A stretch of 39,173 bases of DNA from Romeriopsis navalis LEGE 11480 (GTDB lineage Bacteria; Cyanobacteriota; Cyanobacteriia; Leptolyngbyales; Leptolyngbyaceae). The position numbers were made by a program, and so were the translations under genes. The stretch is from positions 1 to 39,173 of the forward strand of contig NZ_JADEXQ010000059.1 in NCBI RefSeq assembly GCF_015207035.1, written 5' to 3'. Positions 24,551-33,035 of the stretch are shown piece after piece. Under the pieces are notes generated by a model. The model searched no databases. It saw only the letters and a program-made list of their open reading frames with translations, and was not told where the DNA came from. Positions within the stretch are counted from its first letter, which is position 1. The number at the start of each line of letters is the position of its first letter.

Positions 24551-24961
24551 GAACGGGACTGCCTATGCCGAATTGAACTGTTTACAAATCGAAGCAAAAG
24601 GGATAGTACCACGTTTAGGAGGCCCATTGCGCTTGAATCCTAGTAGGTGGCGGTGGTGTTTGTCGGTGGAACTTCGGTATAGCCGGGGATGAGGATTATC
24701 CACTCAAATTAGCGGGTGCGGATGCGATCCGAGAGACTTTGGGGCGAGCAAATACATGCGCATTTACTGCCGAATTTGTCCAGCCTGAAGCGGGTTTTGT
24801 TTGTTTGATTTCGTCAGGCTAGGGATTAGATATGGCAGTTTTTAGTGGGATTGAGCGCGGGGACAGAATTAAAACTTCTGTAACAGATCGACGTTTCTTG
24901 ACGGGGTGAGTCGCTACTAATGGAGGTAAGTAATTCCACATAGATTGCCTGAGAAAGTCTT
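24551..24961. other. Divergent intergenic region between pyk and the phospholipase-like gene
   Basis: 411 bp that must hold both promoters. The right half (24830-24960) is more AT-rich. No repeats, RNA genes or supported small genes were recognised. Confidence 0.5.
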
Positions 24962-26626
24962 ATGATGCAAATTGATAAAACGGTGAATGTCCCCTCACGT
25001 CCCATCAAATATTGTTTAACCGCAGCGCTTTGTGCGGCTTTGCCGGTGTGTACACTGGGGCTGACGGCTACCCCAGCTCAAGCCTGGAAACCCACGAGCC
25101 ATGTTGGTTTGGCTGAGTTGGCTTTGCGCGATGCCCTCGCTGATGGTCGGGTGACGATCGATATTCTGAATCCTCGGACTGGCAAACTGAAGCAGCGCCG
25201 GTCTTATAAAGTCGATCCGACAATATTGCGAGTTCTACGTAGTAACCGGAGCCAATATCGCGCTGGGATCTTAGGTCCGGATGCTTACCCGGATATTCTG
25301 ACGGGTCAGCAGGTGATTCACCCTGAAGCCAATGGGAGCGGTGGTTCTAATGCTTGGATGCAGCATGTTTGGAGTCAAGGACAACGTTCTTCCTCGTCGG
25401 CGATCAAAGCCTTTTCGTTGGGCTATCTGACCCATGCAGCGGGAGATATGTTTGCCCATACCTTTGTGAATCATTTCACGGGTGGTGATTTTACCGTGAC
25501 ACCTCCGACGAATGCCGCCAAGCATATGCTACTCGAAGGTTATATGGATCAGCATGCACCGAAGCCGTTCTATAGTGCGAGTATTCGCGGTGTTGAGCGA
25601 TTTATTTATACGACGTTTATTGACGCGAAACCCGGTAGTCACCTTGATCGAGTGTTATTGCGCCGGGGTGGAGCTGGCACTAAGGCCTCGATTCCCCGGA
25701 TTTATTCAACGCTGAAAACGAGTCTCCAAAAGGATATCAAGGGCTACTACGCCAAGAAGCGGCGCTATGATCAACGTTACCGCGCCAAGATGAAGCAAGC
25801 GCGGGCTTGTAAAACTTTTGACTTCAGCTGTAGTCGGGTGGCACTCACAGCACAAGCCGGCAAAATTAAGGCTGCGAAGGGTGTCTATATGGTCAAAAAT
25901 GGGCCGGTTGTCACCTACAAGGAAGCCTGGGTCAAAGATATCGATCGAGGTCTCAAAATTCTCCCAAGCGTCAGCCATAAGGTGGCAAAAGCCCTATTCT
26001 TCAATCCCCAGAAGAAAGCTGATGTGGATCTGGCAGAACGTCTGGTCAAGAACTATGCCCGTGATCATCTGCTCTCCATGTCTGGTTCGCCAGATGCGTT
26101 GGGTAAAGTGATTAAGTTCACTGGGAAAGCCAGCGATATCATTAGCCGGGCTATTCCCTCGGCGATTAAACAGCCGATTCGTCAGATTAAGGCCAATGCC
26201 TATAATGCTGTGATCAAAGCCGCCACCGGGATGAGTAAGGCTCAGCTCAAGGCTTATATGACCAACCCGAAGCAAAACTTTGATCGGCTGATGCCTCGTG
26301 GCCCCGGGAAACGCGTCAATCGTAAAACCTTCGATCGGGTCTATATGAAACTCGATCGGTCCAATACGAACTACGATCCGAAGAAATTTGCGGCGGCTCA
26401 CAACACAGTCACGATGACCAAATTGATGATGCTCAATCGCACCGAAGTGAATCGCCTCATGCGTGATTTAGGCGGTAAGCGTCGCCTGCGTTCATCGAAT
26501 ATCATGCTGGGCTATATTCGCTCCCTTGACGGGGGTAACGAGCAAAAGCGGATGGTTCTAGGTGAAAACTGTACGATTTATCGCTCGGTATTTAAGCGCC
26601 AAGCCGGTGAAAACTTCTGTCGTTAG
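24962..26626 (+). CDS. Secreted zinc-dependent phospholipase C-like protein
   Basis: Exported protein of 554 residues. Signal peptide 1-41, with hydrophobic core LTAALCAALPVCTLGLTA and cleavage site AQA|W. The mature protein would begin with Trp42, which matters because zinc-dependent phospholipases C bind zinc through an N-terminal Trp. His47 follows closely. GPDAYPDILTG and the helix GYLTHAAGDMFAHTFVNHF supply further His/Asp ligands with the His-x3-Asp spacing of the family. The C-terminal ~350 residues are basic (Lys/Arg-rich) and unlike classical phospholipase, so the substrate may differ. It is convergent with the COP23 gene, with a shared terminator. Hydrolysis of phospholipids or another phosphoester is inferred from fold only. 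Confidence 0.75.
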   Translation: MMQIDKTVNVPSRPIKYCLTAALCAALPVCTLGLTATPAQAWKPTSHVGLAELALRDALADGRVTIDILNPRTGKLKQRRSYKVDPTILRVLRSNRSQYRAGILGPDAYPDILTGQQVIHPEANGSGGSNAWMQHVWSQGQRSSSSAIKAFSLGYLTHAAGDMFAHTFVNHFTGGDFTVTPPTNAAKHMLLEGYMDQHAPKPFYSASIRGVERFIYTTFIDAKPGSHLDRVLLRRGGAGTKASIPRIYSTLKTSLQKDIKGYYAKKRRYDQRYRAKMKQARACKTFDFSCSRVALTAQAGKIKAAKGVYMVKNGPVVTYKEAWVKDIDRGLKILPSVSHKVAKALFFNPQKKADVDLAERLVKNYARDHLLSMSGSPDALGKVIKFTGKASDIISRAIPSAIKQPIRQIKANAYNAVIKAATGMSKAQLKAYMTNPKQNFDRLMPRGPGKRVNRKTFDRVYMKLDRSNTNYDPKKFAAAHNTVTMTKLMMLNRTEVNRLMRDLGGKRRLRSSNIMLGYIRSLDGGNEQKRMVLGENCTIYRSVFKRQAGENFCR

Positions 26627-26699
26627 ACTTCGAACTAATGGCCGGTTGGTGGTTGATCATGTTTGTGTGAGGTGCCCTCGCGAATCACTAACACCAGGA

Positions 26700-26733
26700 T
26701 CAATTCACCATAGTCGTCAATTCACCATAAACT
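26700..26733. repeat. 17-bp direct repeat downstream of the phospholipase-like gene
   Basis: TCAATTCACCATA at 26700-26712 recurs at 26717-26729, period 17. The second copy runs into the terminator stem. Confidence 0.75.
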
Positions 26734-26776
26734 AGCCGCGTTCGAGGCAGATACCCAGAACGCGGCTAGTTTATGG
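26725..26776. terminator. Bidirectional terminator between the phospholipase-like and COP23 genes
   Basis: A perfect 19-bp inverted repeat (26725-26743 with 26758-26776) and a 14-nt loop. The stem has a GC-rich middle and AT-rich base (CCATAAA/TTTATGG). It lies between the ends of two convergent genes. Confidence 0.8.
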
Positions 26777-26833
26777 CTTGTCCAGCACAATGGCTGTGAC
26801 TACGGGTGGTATTTAGGTTTGTCGCGTGGCAGT

Positions 26834-27727
26834 TTAACGAAACACATCGCGGAGACGCAGTCCTTTGCGAGGTTGGACCCGGCTAGAACGACGTGGCCGC
26901 TGATTTAATTGTGTGCCGGTCCCACCATCGGCCCGATCGAGGAATGGCTTCAGATAAATTCCCTGACGCGTTGGTGCTGCTTGAACTGGTTGGGGCTGGC
27001 CAAACAATCCACCTAGATCAATATTTAATGCTTTGCCTAACTGGCCGAGAACTTGATCGCCTTGCCCATCCCGGAAGGTGGCAATTCCCGAGGTGCGTTG
27101 GCCACTATCCGCGATCGCCAGATTTTCGAACACACTGTTACGCGTAGCAACTGGATCCTGACCACGCGGAACTGTGAATACAATGCGACAGCTGGGAACA
27201 TTGTCAGTGGTGACGCAAACCGTGTTGTAACCGTTTTCCACTGCCGTTTGCATTTCGACTAGACCTTCTGGTCGGTAGGATTCCAGTCGGCGACTGATTT
27301 CGTTGCAGCGGCGTTCTGGCGTCCAGCCCCCGCCCATTTGCTGGGGGACGGCCCAGGCGTAATACTGGCCTGGTTGACTTTCTGGCTGATACATCACCGT
27401 ATGTTGGCCATTTTCGAGGCGACAGCTAAAACGCACGGCATTCAAGGGCACATCCCCAGTCGTTGGAATTGTGCCAGTTGGGACGGTGCTATCACCGTTT
27501 GTGGGCACTGTCCCTGTATTTGTGGGGACAGTGCCAGTATCAATGGGCGCATTCGCTGTGCTGCCACCTGCCCCAGTTGGCACAACGACATCGGTGGTTG
27601 GGACGGTTGTGCCTGAGACGGTTTGGGCCGTGACGCCACTGGCAGCGATCAGATTGGCAGTGGCGATCACGCCGATCGCACTAATCAAATGGGCCGCAAT
27701 GCTGAATCGAGTCTGGGGAAGCGACAT
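26834..27727 (-). CDS. COP23 domain protein, secreted
   Basis: Protein of 297 residues with an N-terminal signal peptide (hydrophobic core about 8-30, cleavage near VTAQ). A low-complexity Thr/Pro/Gly linker (35-90) has repeated TVPTNTG-like units. A COP23 domain follows (about 95-220): VRFSCRLENGQHTVMYQ, YYAWAVPQQMGGGWTPERRC, EISRRLESYRP, NTVCVTTDNVPSCRIVF. Conserved cysteines probably form disulfides. COP23 was named after a circadian-oscillating membrane-associated protein of Cyanothece; its biochemical role is unknown. The C-terminal ~60 residues are basic and Pro/Arg-rich. It is divergent from crtR. Confidence 0.88.
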   Translation of the reverse strand: MSLPQTRFSIAAHLISAIGVIATANLIAASGVTAQTVSGTTVPTTDVVVPTGAGGSTANAPIDTGTVPTNTGTVPTNGDSTVPTGTIPTTGDVPLNAVRFSCRLENGQHTVMYQPESQPGQYYAWAVPQQMGGGWTPERRCNEISRRLESYRPEGLVEMQTAVENGYNTVCVTTDNVPSCRIVFTVPRGQDPVATRNSVFENLAIADSGQRTSGIATFRDGQGDQVLGQLGKALNIDLGGLFGQPQPVQAAPTRQGIYLKPFLDRADGGTGTQLNQRPRRSSRVQPRKGLRLRDVFR

Positions 27728-28301
27728 GGTGTAATCCTCGAAAGCTGAAACGCGAATGGCTGGAAATCAAACTGATCGAAAGTCGGTAGGAGATTGGGCA
27801 GCAAGTGCCATTTCCTGTGGCTTGAATGACTATGGTGATACCCCGAAAGTTCCCATTGTCCCGGAGGCGGATCAAACTTTAATATGTCCCAAATTTCGGC
27901 CGTCGGTGCGAAATTTACGCATTGGTTAATCGCCGCTCCCTATCACTATAACGTCTGCTCTGAAACGAATTGCGCTGTTCTAATCGGATCGTCAACAGAG
28001 AAAAATCGATGCCGATCGACTAGAATCTCGTTTGACCAGCCAAAAATTTTCTTCGTGAAACACTCGCTTTCCGGGGGAAAGGCGTGATTCAATAGATAAA
28101 ACTCACAAAACTTTACGCATCTTAATGACAGTGAGCCCTGCTACTATTTCATCGAAATCGGCTGAAACAGCGGCAACTGCCGTAGGCATAAATGCTGGTG
28201 GCGGTGGCGATCCTGTTATGATGCGTGAGGCGAGTGCTGACCACACTGGTAGTGTTGGTCCAGCACAAAGCCAAACTTTTAAACAAGGGGAGTGTGGTGT
28301 G
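27728..28301. other. Divergent upstream region of the COP23 gene and crtR
   Basis: 574 bp if crtR starts at 28302. The frame of crtR is open from an ATG at 28125, so 28125-28301 may be coding. A 67-codon frame at 27884-28087 has no recognisable product. No terminator, riboswitch or repeat was recognised. Confidence 0.45.
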
Positions 28302-29285
28302 ATGTCGGAGGCAAAACTGCCCCTGATGGTGCCGAGAGATTTGCTTGGCCCGCCAAAGGAATTTTGGAATCCGAACCTGTTGATGTTCTGTGCCTCAGTG
28401 GCGATGGCAGTGGTTTCAACAGCGGGCTATTTCATTATTCATTGGGCTGGCTGGATTAGTTTCTTACTGAATATGGTGGCCCTACATATGGTGGGCACCG
28501 TAATCCATGATGCCTGTCATGGTGCAGCACATCAGGACCGTCGAATGAACGCATTTTTGGGGCATGGCAGTGCCTTTATGCTGTTTTTCTCGTTCCCGGT
28601 GTTTACGCGGGTTCACCAGCAGCATCATGCGAATGTGAATGATCCCAAGAACGACCCTGACCATATTGTGTCCACCTTCGGCCCACTGTGGTTTATCAAC
28701 GCCCGCTTCCTCTACCATGAGGTATTCTTCTTCCAGCGCAAATTGTGGCGCAAGAATGAATTGTGGGAATGGGTGATTGCCAGAGCTTCAGCGGTTGCCA
28801 TCTTGGCGGTGGCATGGCACTTTGGCTTTATCCACTATATTTTCAACTACTGGTTCTCGCCGTTGGCGATCGTCGGCCTCGTCCTTGGCTTGTTCTTCGA
28901 CTATCTGCCCCATCGCCCATTTACGGAGCGCGATCGGTGGCTGAATGCGCGGGTTTACCCGAGCCGCTTGCTCAACCTGCTGATTGGCGGTCAGAACTAT
29001 CACTTGGTGCATCATCTCTGGCCTTCGGTGCCCTGGTATAAGTACGAAGCGGCCTACTATGAAATGAAGCCATTGCTGGATGCCAAGGGATCGCCCCAAA
29101 GCCTCGGGATTTTGGAATCGAAGAAGGACTTCTGGGGGGTGGTGTACGACACCTTTATTGGTATTCACTGGAATCACGGTAAATCGGAGCCAGAGAAAGC
29201 CGCTCAGAAACCGGAACGTCTGGAATCGAAAGAGCCGATCGTCATGCCGATGATTCAGAAGTCTATCGATCGCAAGGCAAGCTAA
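28302..29285 (+). CDS. crtR: Beta-carotene hydroxylase
   Basis: Membrane di-iron hydroxylase making zeaxanthin from beta-carotene (and myxol-type products). It is related to fatty-acid desaturases rather than to plant-type CrtZ. Three His boxes are present: HDACHG (codons at 28506-28523), HQQHH (28614-28628) and HLVHH (29001-29015). They are separated by hydrophobic segments as in the family. I chose the ATG at 28302 (327 residues) for two reasons: it is preceded by AAGGGGAG about 9 nt upstream, and it gives a length close to known CrtR. The frame is open to an ATG at 28125, which would add 59 low-complexity Ala/Gly/Ser residues and has no ribosome site. A strong terminator follows. Confidence 0.93.
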   Translation: MSEAKLPLMVPRDLLGPPKEFWNPNLLMFCASVAMAVVSTAGYFIIHWAGWISFLLNMVALHMVGTVIHDACHGAAHQDRRMNAFLGHGSAFMLFFSFPVFTRVHQQHHANVNDPKNDPDHIVSTFGPLWFINARFLYHEVFFFQRKLWRKNELWEWVIARASAVAILAVAWHFGFIHYIFNYWFSPLAIVGLVLGLFFDYLPHRPFTERDRWLNARVYPSRLLNLLIGGQNYHLVHHLWPSVPWYKYEAAYYEMKPLLDAKGSPQSLGILESKKDFWGVVYDTFIGIHWNHGKSEPEKAAQKPERLESKEPIVMPMIQKSIDRKAS

Positions 29286-29320
29286 ATCGCGATTGCCACC
29301 GGAATTAGAATATTGGATTG

Positions 29321-29357
29321 ATACGTCGATTGCCTTGGAGTAATCGACGTATTTTTT
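29321..29357 (+). terminator. Rho-independent terminator of crtR
   Basis: A perfect 11-bp stem (29321-29331 with 29342-29352) with a 10-nt loop, followed by a run of six T (29352-29357). It lies 36 nt after the crtR stop codon. Confidence 0.92.
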
Positions 29358-29455
29358 GGGGAATCATGGTGATAAGCCATTAAGCCGTCACCTTCTGAGC
29401 TGATCAAAGTGATCAGGCTGCGACACATCTGGCTCCATTCCGCAATATTTTCCGT

Positions 29456-30103
29456 ATGAACCACCGACCGCATTTGAATTCAATTTCTCCCGCGCTGTTT
29501 GGCTTGGTGATTATTTGCTTTTTCCTGCCGTTTACCACCGTCTCCTGTCAAAACATCAACTTTGTCACGCTATCTGGCTTTCAACTGGCCACTGGCACCC
29601 AAATCGAACAGACCTCCGGCTTGCTCAGCAGCGCTGTCACGAATAATCAGCTCCTAGCTCAAGCCGCAAGCCGCAAGTCGCAGCGGAAAACGGCTAAACA
29701 AACGCCCAATCAGAAGCCAAAAAGTCTGCCCCCAAAAACCAGTCTGACCCCGAAAGAACGTCAGCAAATTGCCCAGGCGGAGAAATTCTATAAACAGGCA
29801 CAGGCCTATCGGCTGCAACCCAATCCGATCTCCGCGCTGCTTTTGGGCGTCGCTTGTGGTGGTGTCGCCATGATCGGTGTAACCATTCGCCAGAAGGCTT
29901 TAGTCGAAGCAATCCTCGCTGGCGTTGGCCTCTTGCTGCTGTTTTGCTTGAAAGTCATGGTCGATAGGCAAACCAGCAAAGCTGGGTTTGGCATCTTCCG
30001 GGCGGATTATACGACGGGCTACTGGACCACCCTGTGGTTATTGGTCGGAAACGCTGGCTGGAATGGCTATCGGTGTTGGCGAGACATGACCGATAGCGGT
30101 TAG
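29456..30103 (+). CDS. Small membrane protein of unknown function, paralogue A
   Basis: Protein of 215 residues, not recognised. An N-terminal hydrophobic helix (ALFGLVIICFFLPFTTVSC) carries the motif FLPFTTVSCQN, then a conserved LSGFQLATGTQIEQTSGL. A Lys/Gln/Pro-rich soluble middle follows (about 75-125). Three more helices lie at about 127-142, 145-163 and 183-198, the last followed by WNGYRCWRDM. The neighbouring gene at 30349-30900 shares the motif and the same helix layout, so the pair arose by tandem duplication. The Cys after the first helix resembles a lipobox only loosely. The longer middle of this copy is the main difference. Function unknown. Confidence 0.7.
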   Translation: MNHRPHLNSISPALFGLVIICFFLPFTTVSCQNINFVTLSGFQLATGTQIEQTSGLLSSAVTNNQLLAQAASRKSQRKTAKQTPNQKPKSLPPKTSLTPKERQQIAQAEKFYKQAQAYRLQPNPISALLLGVACGGVAMIGVTIRQKALVEAILAGVGLLLLFCLKVMVDRQTSKAGFGIFRADYTTGYWTTLWLLVGNAGWNGYRCWRDMTDSG

Positions 30104-30119
30104 CCGCTTGGGTCACCTG

Positions 30120-30153
30120 ATTACGGGCGATTAAGAATTACAGGCGATTAAGC
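30120..30153. repeat. 17-bp tandem repeat after paralogue A
   Basis: ATTACGGGCGATTAAGA (30120-30136) and ATTACAGGCGATTAAGC (30137-30153), 17 nt past the stop codon. Confidence 0.85.
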
Positions 30154-30348
30154 CCAGCCCTGCGATCGACTAACGGCTAAATGTATCAGCAGCGCAAATA
30201 TGACGTATTTCTCGGGAATTATGACGATAACCACTCAGGAGAACCGTCGCATAACTGCGATTGCTGCTTGCCTCAATCACCTGGCCAGGAGCCACAATCC
30301 CGCCTCACGCTAAATCCGATATCCGACCATACCATTAGAATCCGTGCC

Positions 30349-30900
30349 ATGCACCTTAAAGACATCCTCAGTAAAGTCTCCCCATCGATCTTCGCGTTAA
30401 TTATTATTTGTTTCTTTCTCCCGTTTACGACCGTTTCTTGCCAAAATGCCAAGATTGCTACACTCTCTGGGTTCCAGGTTGCGACCGGCGCGGATGTTGA
30501 GCAGACATCGGGCTTGGCTAGTAGCTTAGGGAATATGAAAGAGTTGCAAGATCTTTCCAAAGAAGTTTCTAAGGCCGCTAATGTTGAGGTGCCGAAGCCG
30601 AAGGCTCAGAAAATCAAGGGTAACCCGATCGCCGGTGTGGTGCTAGCGATGGCCTTTGCTGGAATTGCCATGAGCTTCGTTGCTATCCGTCAGAAGGCGA
30701 TGATCGAAGCGGCGATCGCTGGGGTCGGTGCTGTCATGATGTTCATCTTGAAACTGACGATCGACGGCGAAATCACCAAGCAAGGCGGGGGGATGTTCCA
30801 AGTCGATTATGAAATCGGTTATTGGCTGACGATGATCTTATTTATTGGAGCGATCGGGGTGAACGGCTATCGTTACTGGCTGGGTATGCAAGACAGCTAA
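30349..30900 (+). CDS. Small membrane protein of unknown function, paralogue B
   Basis: Protein of 183 residues from the ATG at 30349. The frame is open from 30181, but the extra 56 residues are Cys/His/Pro-rich, unlike the paralogue, and the conserved part begins at SPSIFALIIICFFLPFTTVSC. It shares with paralogue A the FLPFTTVSCQN motif, SGFQVATGADVEQTSGL, AIRQKAMIEAAIAGVGAVMM and VDYEIGYWLT with a closing NGYRYW. There are four hydrophobic segments. The soluble middle is shorter than in paralogue A. The conserved acidic/Gln-rich loop after the first helix may be the functional surface. Unknown function. A tandem repeat spans the stop codon. Confidence 0.7.
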   Translation: MHLKDILSKVSPSIFALIIICFFLPFTTVSCQNAKIATLSGFQVATGADVEQTSGLASSLGNMKELQDLSKEVSKAANVEVPKPKAQKIKGNPIAGVVLAMAFAGIAMSFVAIRQKAMIEAAIAGVGAVMMFILKLTIDGEITKQGGGMFQVDYEIGYWLTMILFIGAIGVNGYRYWLGMQDS

Positions 30901-30935
30901 AGCGCGCCTCGACAAAGCTAAAGCGCGACTCGACC
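30895..30935. repeat. 21-bp tandem repeat across the stop codon of paralogue B
   Basis: AGCTAAAGCGCG(C/A)CTCGAC occurs at 30895 and 30916. The first copy contains the TAA stop (30898-30900). Confidence 0.85.
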
Positions 30936-31227
30936 AAATAGTGCTGGATCAAACACCACGGTCCCGTGGGTGCACAAAACACCCCCAGACCGTGGGGTAA
31001 ATGTGCCGATTCCAAGCCTCGTAGTGATCATCGCTGCGAGGCTTTTGAATCAGTTTTAGCAAGGGTCTTGATTGCCATTTGTAACTATATATAAACCTGC
31101 TTGTGGGGATATGAATTTTTGCAATTTCCAAGGCTGAAATCCCACGTCACAGACGGATTTCAGCGACATTAAGAAAAGGTGGACGTGCAGCAAATTACTT
31201 GTTGTCGGTAGCGAAGGTAGACGGGTT
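30901..31227. other. 327-bp spacer before the GH13 gene, with two hairpins
   Basis: Holds an imperfect long hairpin: CCACGGTC (30956-30963) pairs with GACCGTGG (30988-30995), with an inner GGGTG/CACCC pairing. A terminator lies at 31014-31046. The rest is the probable promoter region of the GH13 gene, with an AT-rich stretch at 31078-31130. No small gene is supported. Confidence 0.5.
31014..31046 (+). terminator. Terminator hairpin downstream of paralogue B
   Basis: AAGCCTCG (31014-31021) pairs with CGAGGCTT (31037-31044), with additional inner pairing around TGATCA and a TTTT end at 31043-31046. It lies 114 nt past the stop codon. Confidence 0.65.
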
Positions 31228-32970
31228 ATGACGAATTCAGTTCAGCGACCGGTGGCACAGGAGCCAGATATGGCCGCCGCCGATGCCCGCGATCGGGCCT
31301 GGTGGGAAACGGCAGTCCTGTATCAAATTTATCCCCTGACGTTTGCCGATGGCGATGGCAATGGCGTCGGTGATATTCCAGGCATTATCGAGCGGTTGGA
31401 CTATCTGAATAACCCCGAGGATGACAGCGCTTGCCTGGGGGTCGATGCCCTGTGGCTATCGCCGGTGAACAAATCACCGATGAAGGACAATGGCTACGAC
31501 GTCAGCGATTACTGTGATGTTGATCCGACCTTTGGCACGTTGGATGACTTTAAGGCGTTGGTTCAGGCATCCCACGATCGCAATATCAAAGTGATCATGG
31601 ACTTAGTGATCAATCACACTTCAAGTGAGCATGATTGGTTTCTCGAATCATCATCTAGCCGCAAGAATCCGAAGAGTGACTGGTATATCTGGCGTGATCC
31701 TGGCTATACCGGCAAAGAACCGAATAACTGGCTGTCCTATTTTGGCGGTACGGCTTGGACGTTTTGTGAAACGCGGCAGCAGTATTACTATCATGCATTT
31801 AATAAAAACCAACCGGATCTAAACTGGCGCAACCCGAAGGTGCGAAAGGCGATTCATGATGTGGTGCGGTTTTGGCTGGATATCGGGGTCGATGGCTTCC
31901 GATTAGATGCGTCGAGTGTCTATGCCAAGGACAAGTATTGCCGCGATAACCCGATGAAGTTTGGGGCGAATCATACCAACCCCTATAACAATCAGCATCA
32001 TCTCTACGACAAGGACCTACCGGAGAACCATGCGATTATTCGGGATATTCGCAAGATCTTGGATAAGTATGGCGATCGGCTATTAATTGGTGAAACTTTC
32101 ATTGACAGTCGGCTATACGATTCCGCCTCGTTTTATGGCATTGATAACGACGAGTTGCATTTGCCGTTTACCTTTGAGTTTCCCTTTAGTCCTTGGTATC
32201 CGGGGTATTTGCAGCGGGAGATTCAAAAAAAAGAGATCTTGACGCCGCCGGGGTGTTGGCCAGCGTATTTCTTAGATAACCACGATATTCCTCGGCATTT
32301 GGTGCGGTGGAATGAATGCAGTTTGTGTAATGACTCGCAGCAGATTGCGCGGGCGGCAGCGACGTTATTATTAACGCTGCGGGGCACGCCGGTGCTGTAC
32401 TACGGCCAAGAGTTGGGTATGATTGATCACGATAGCATTCCGCCGGAGCGCTTACGGGATGCGGTATTCGAGCCGACTAAAGATGAGAATGATCTAGAAA
32501 CCCGTGATGGGGTAAGGACGCCGATGCAGTGGGATAGCGGTTTGCACGCGGGCTTTTGTCATAATCCCGATGCGGAGCTATGGCTGCCGATTAATCCGAA
32601 TTACACCGAGGTGAATGTCGCGTCGGAGTTGGCTGATCCGAAATCGGTATTGAGCTTTTATCGATCGCTGCTCCGTATCCGCAAATATCAAAGTAAAGCC
32701 CTGCGGTTTGGGGAATGGCGCACGTTGATCGACTACCCCTATGAGCATTTAGCCTATGTGCGACAGTGGGAAGATGAGACGGTCTTGGTGATGGTCAATT
32801 TTGCCAATGCCGAGCAATCCTGCCATTTGGATGTGAACATCGATCGGCAGAATTGGACGGTTTTATTGACCAATAAAAATGATTTGAAATCCGGGGAAGT
32901 GATTGATGTCCCCGCATCATTCAAGCCATTCGACATTTTGATTTTGCAAAAGTTTGGTCATGCGATGTAG
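31228..32970 (+). CDS. GH13 alpha-glucosidase-type enzyme
   Basis: Glycoside hydrolase family 13 protein of 580 residues, of the oligo-1,6-glucosidase/alpha-glucosidase/trehalose-synthase kind. Conserved regions: WWETAVLYQIYPLTFADGDG (30-49) and DLVINHTSSEHDW. The nucleophile Asp227 is in DGFRLDASS, the acid/base Glu289 in LIGETF, and the third acidic residue Asp353 in LDNHDIPRHL. The barrel is followed by a beta-sandwich C-domain (about 500-575). All catalytic residues are present, so it should be active. No signal peptide, so probably cytosolic. Nearby glpK, glpD and a sugar-binding protein suggest a role in turnover of an alpha-glucoside, but the substrate cannot be fixed. Confidence 0.92.
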   Translation: MTNSVQRPVAQEPDMAAADARDRAWWETAVLYQIYPLTFADGDGNGVGDIPGIIERLDYLNNPEDDSACLGVDALWLSPVNKSPMKDNGYDVSDYCDVDPTFGTLDDFKALVQASHDRNIKVIMDLVINHTSSEHDWFLESSSSRKNPKSDWYIWRDPGYTGKEPNNWLSYFGGTAWTFCETRQQYYYHAFNKNQPDLNWRNPKVRKAIHDVVRFWLDIGVDGFRLDASSVYAKDKYCRDNPMKFGANHTNPYNNQHHLYDKDLPENHAIIRDIRKILDKYGDRLLIGETFIDSRLYDSASFYGIDNDELHLPFTFEFPFSPWYPGYLQREIQKKEILTPPGCWPAYFLDNHDIPRHLVRWNECSLCNDSQQIARAAATLLLTLRGTPVLYYGQELGMIDHDSIPPERLRDAVFEPTKDENDLETRDGVRTPMQWDSGLHAGFCHNPDAELWLPINPNYTEVNVASELADPKSVLSFYRSLLRIRKYQSKALRFGEWRTLIDYPYEHLAYVRQWEDETVLVMVNFANAEQSCHLDVNIDRQNWTVLLTNKNDLKSGEVIDVPASFKPFDILILQKFGHAM

Positions 32971-33035
32971 CAGCAATCTCAGAAGCAAGGATTCCACGCA
33001 GGGCAGTACAGATTTCAACCGCAATTTTTGAGCGT

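Noticed and set aside
27884-28087. 67-codon plus-strand ORF in the crtR upstream region
   Set aside because: No recognisable domain, no ribosome site, and it lies in a promoter-containing divergent region.
28125-28301. N-terminal extension of crtR from the ATG at 28125
   Set aside because: The 59 residues are low-complexity and unlike the family, there is no ribosome site, and the ATG at 28302 has a good one. Kept only as an alternative start.
30181-30348. N-terminal extension of paralogue B
   Set aside because: The extra 56 residues are absent from paralogue A and not membrane-like; the conserved part starts at 30349.
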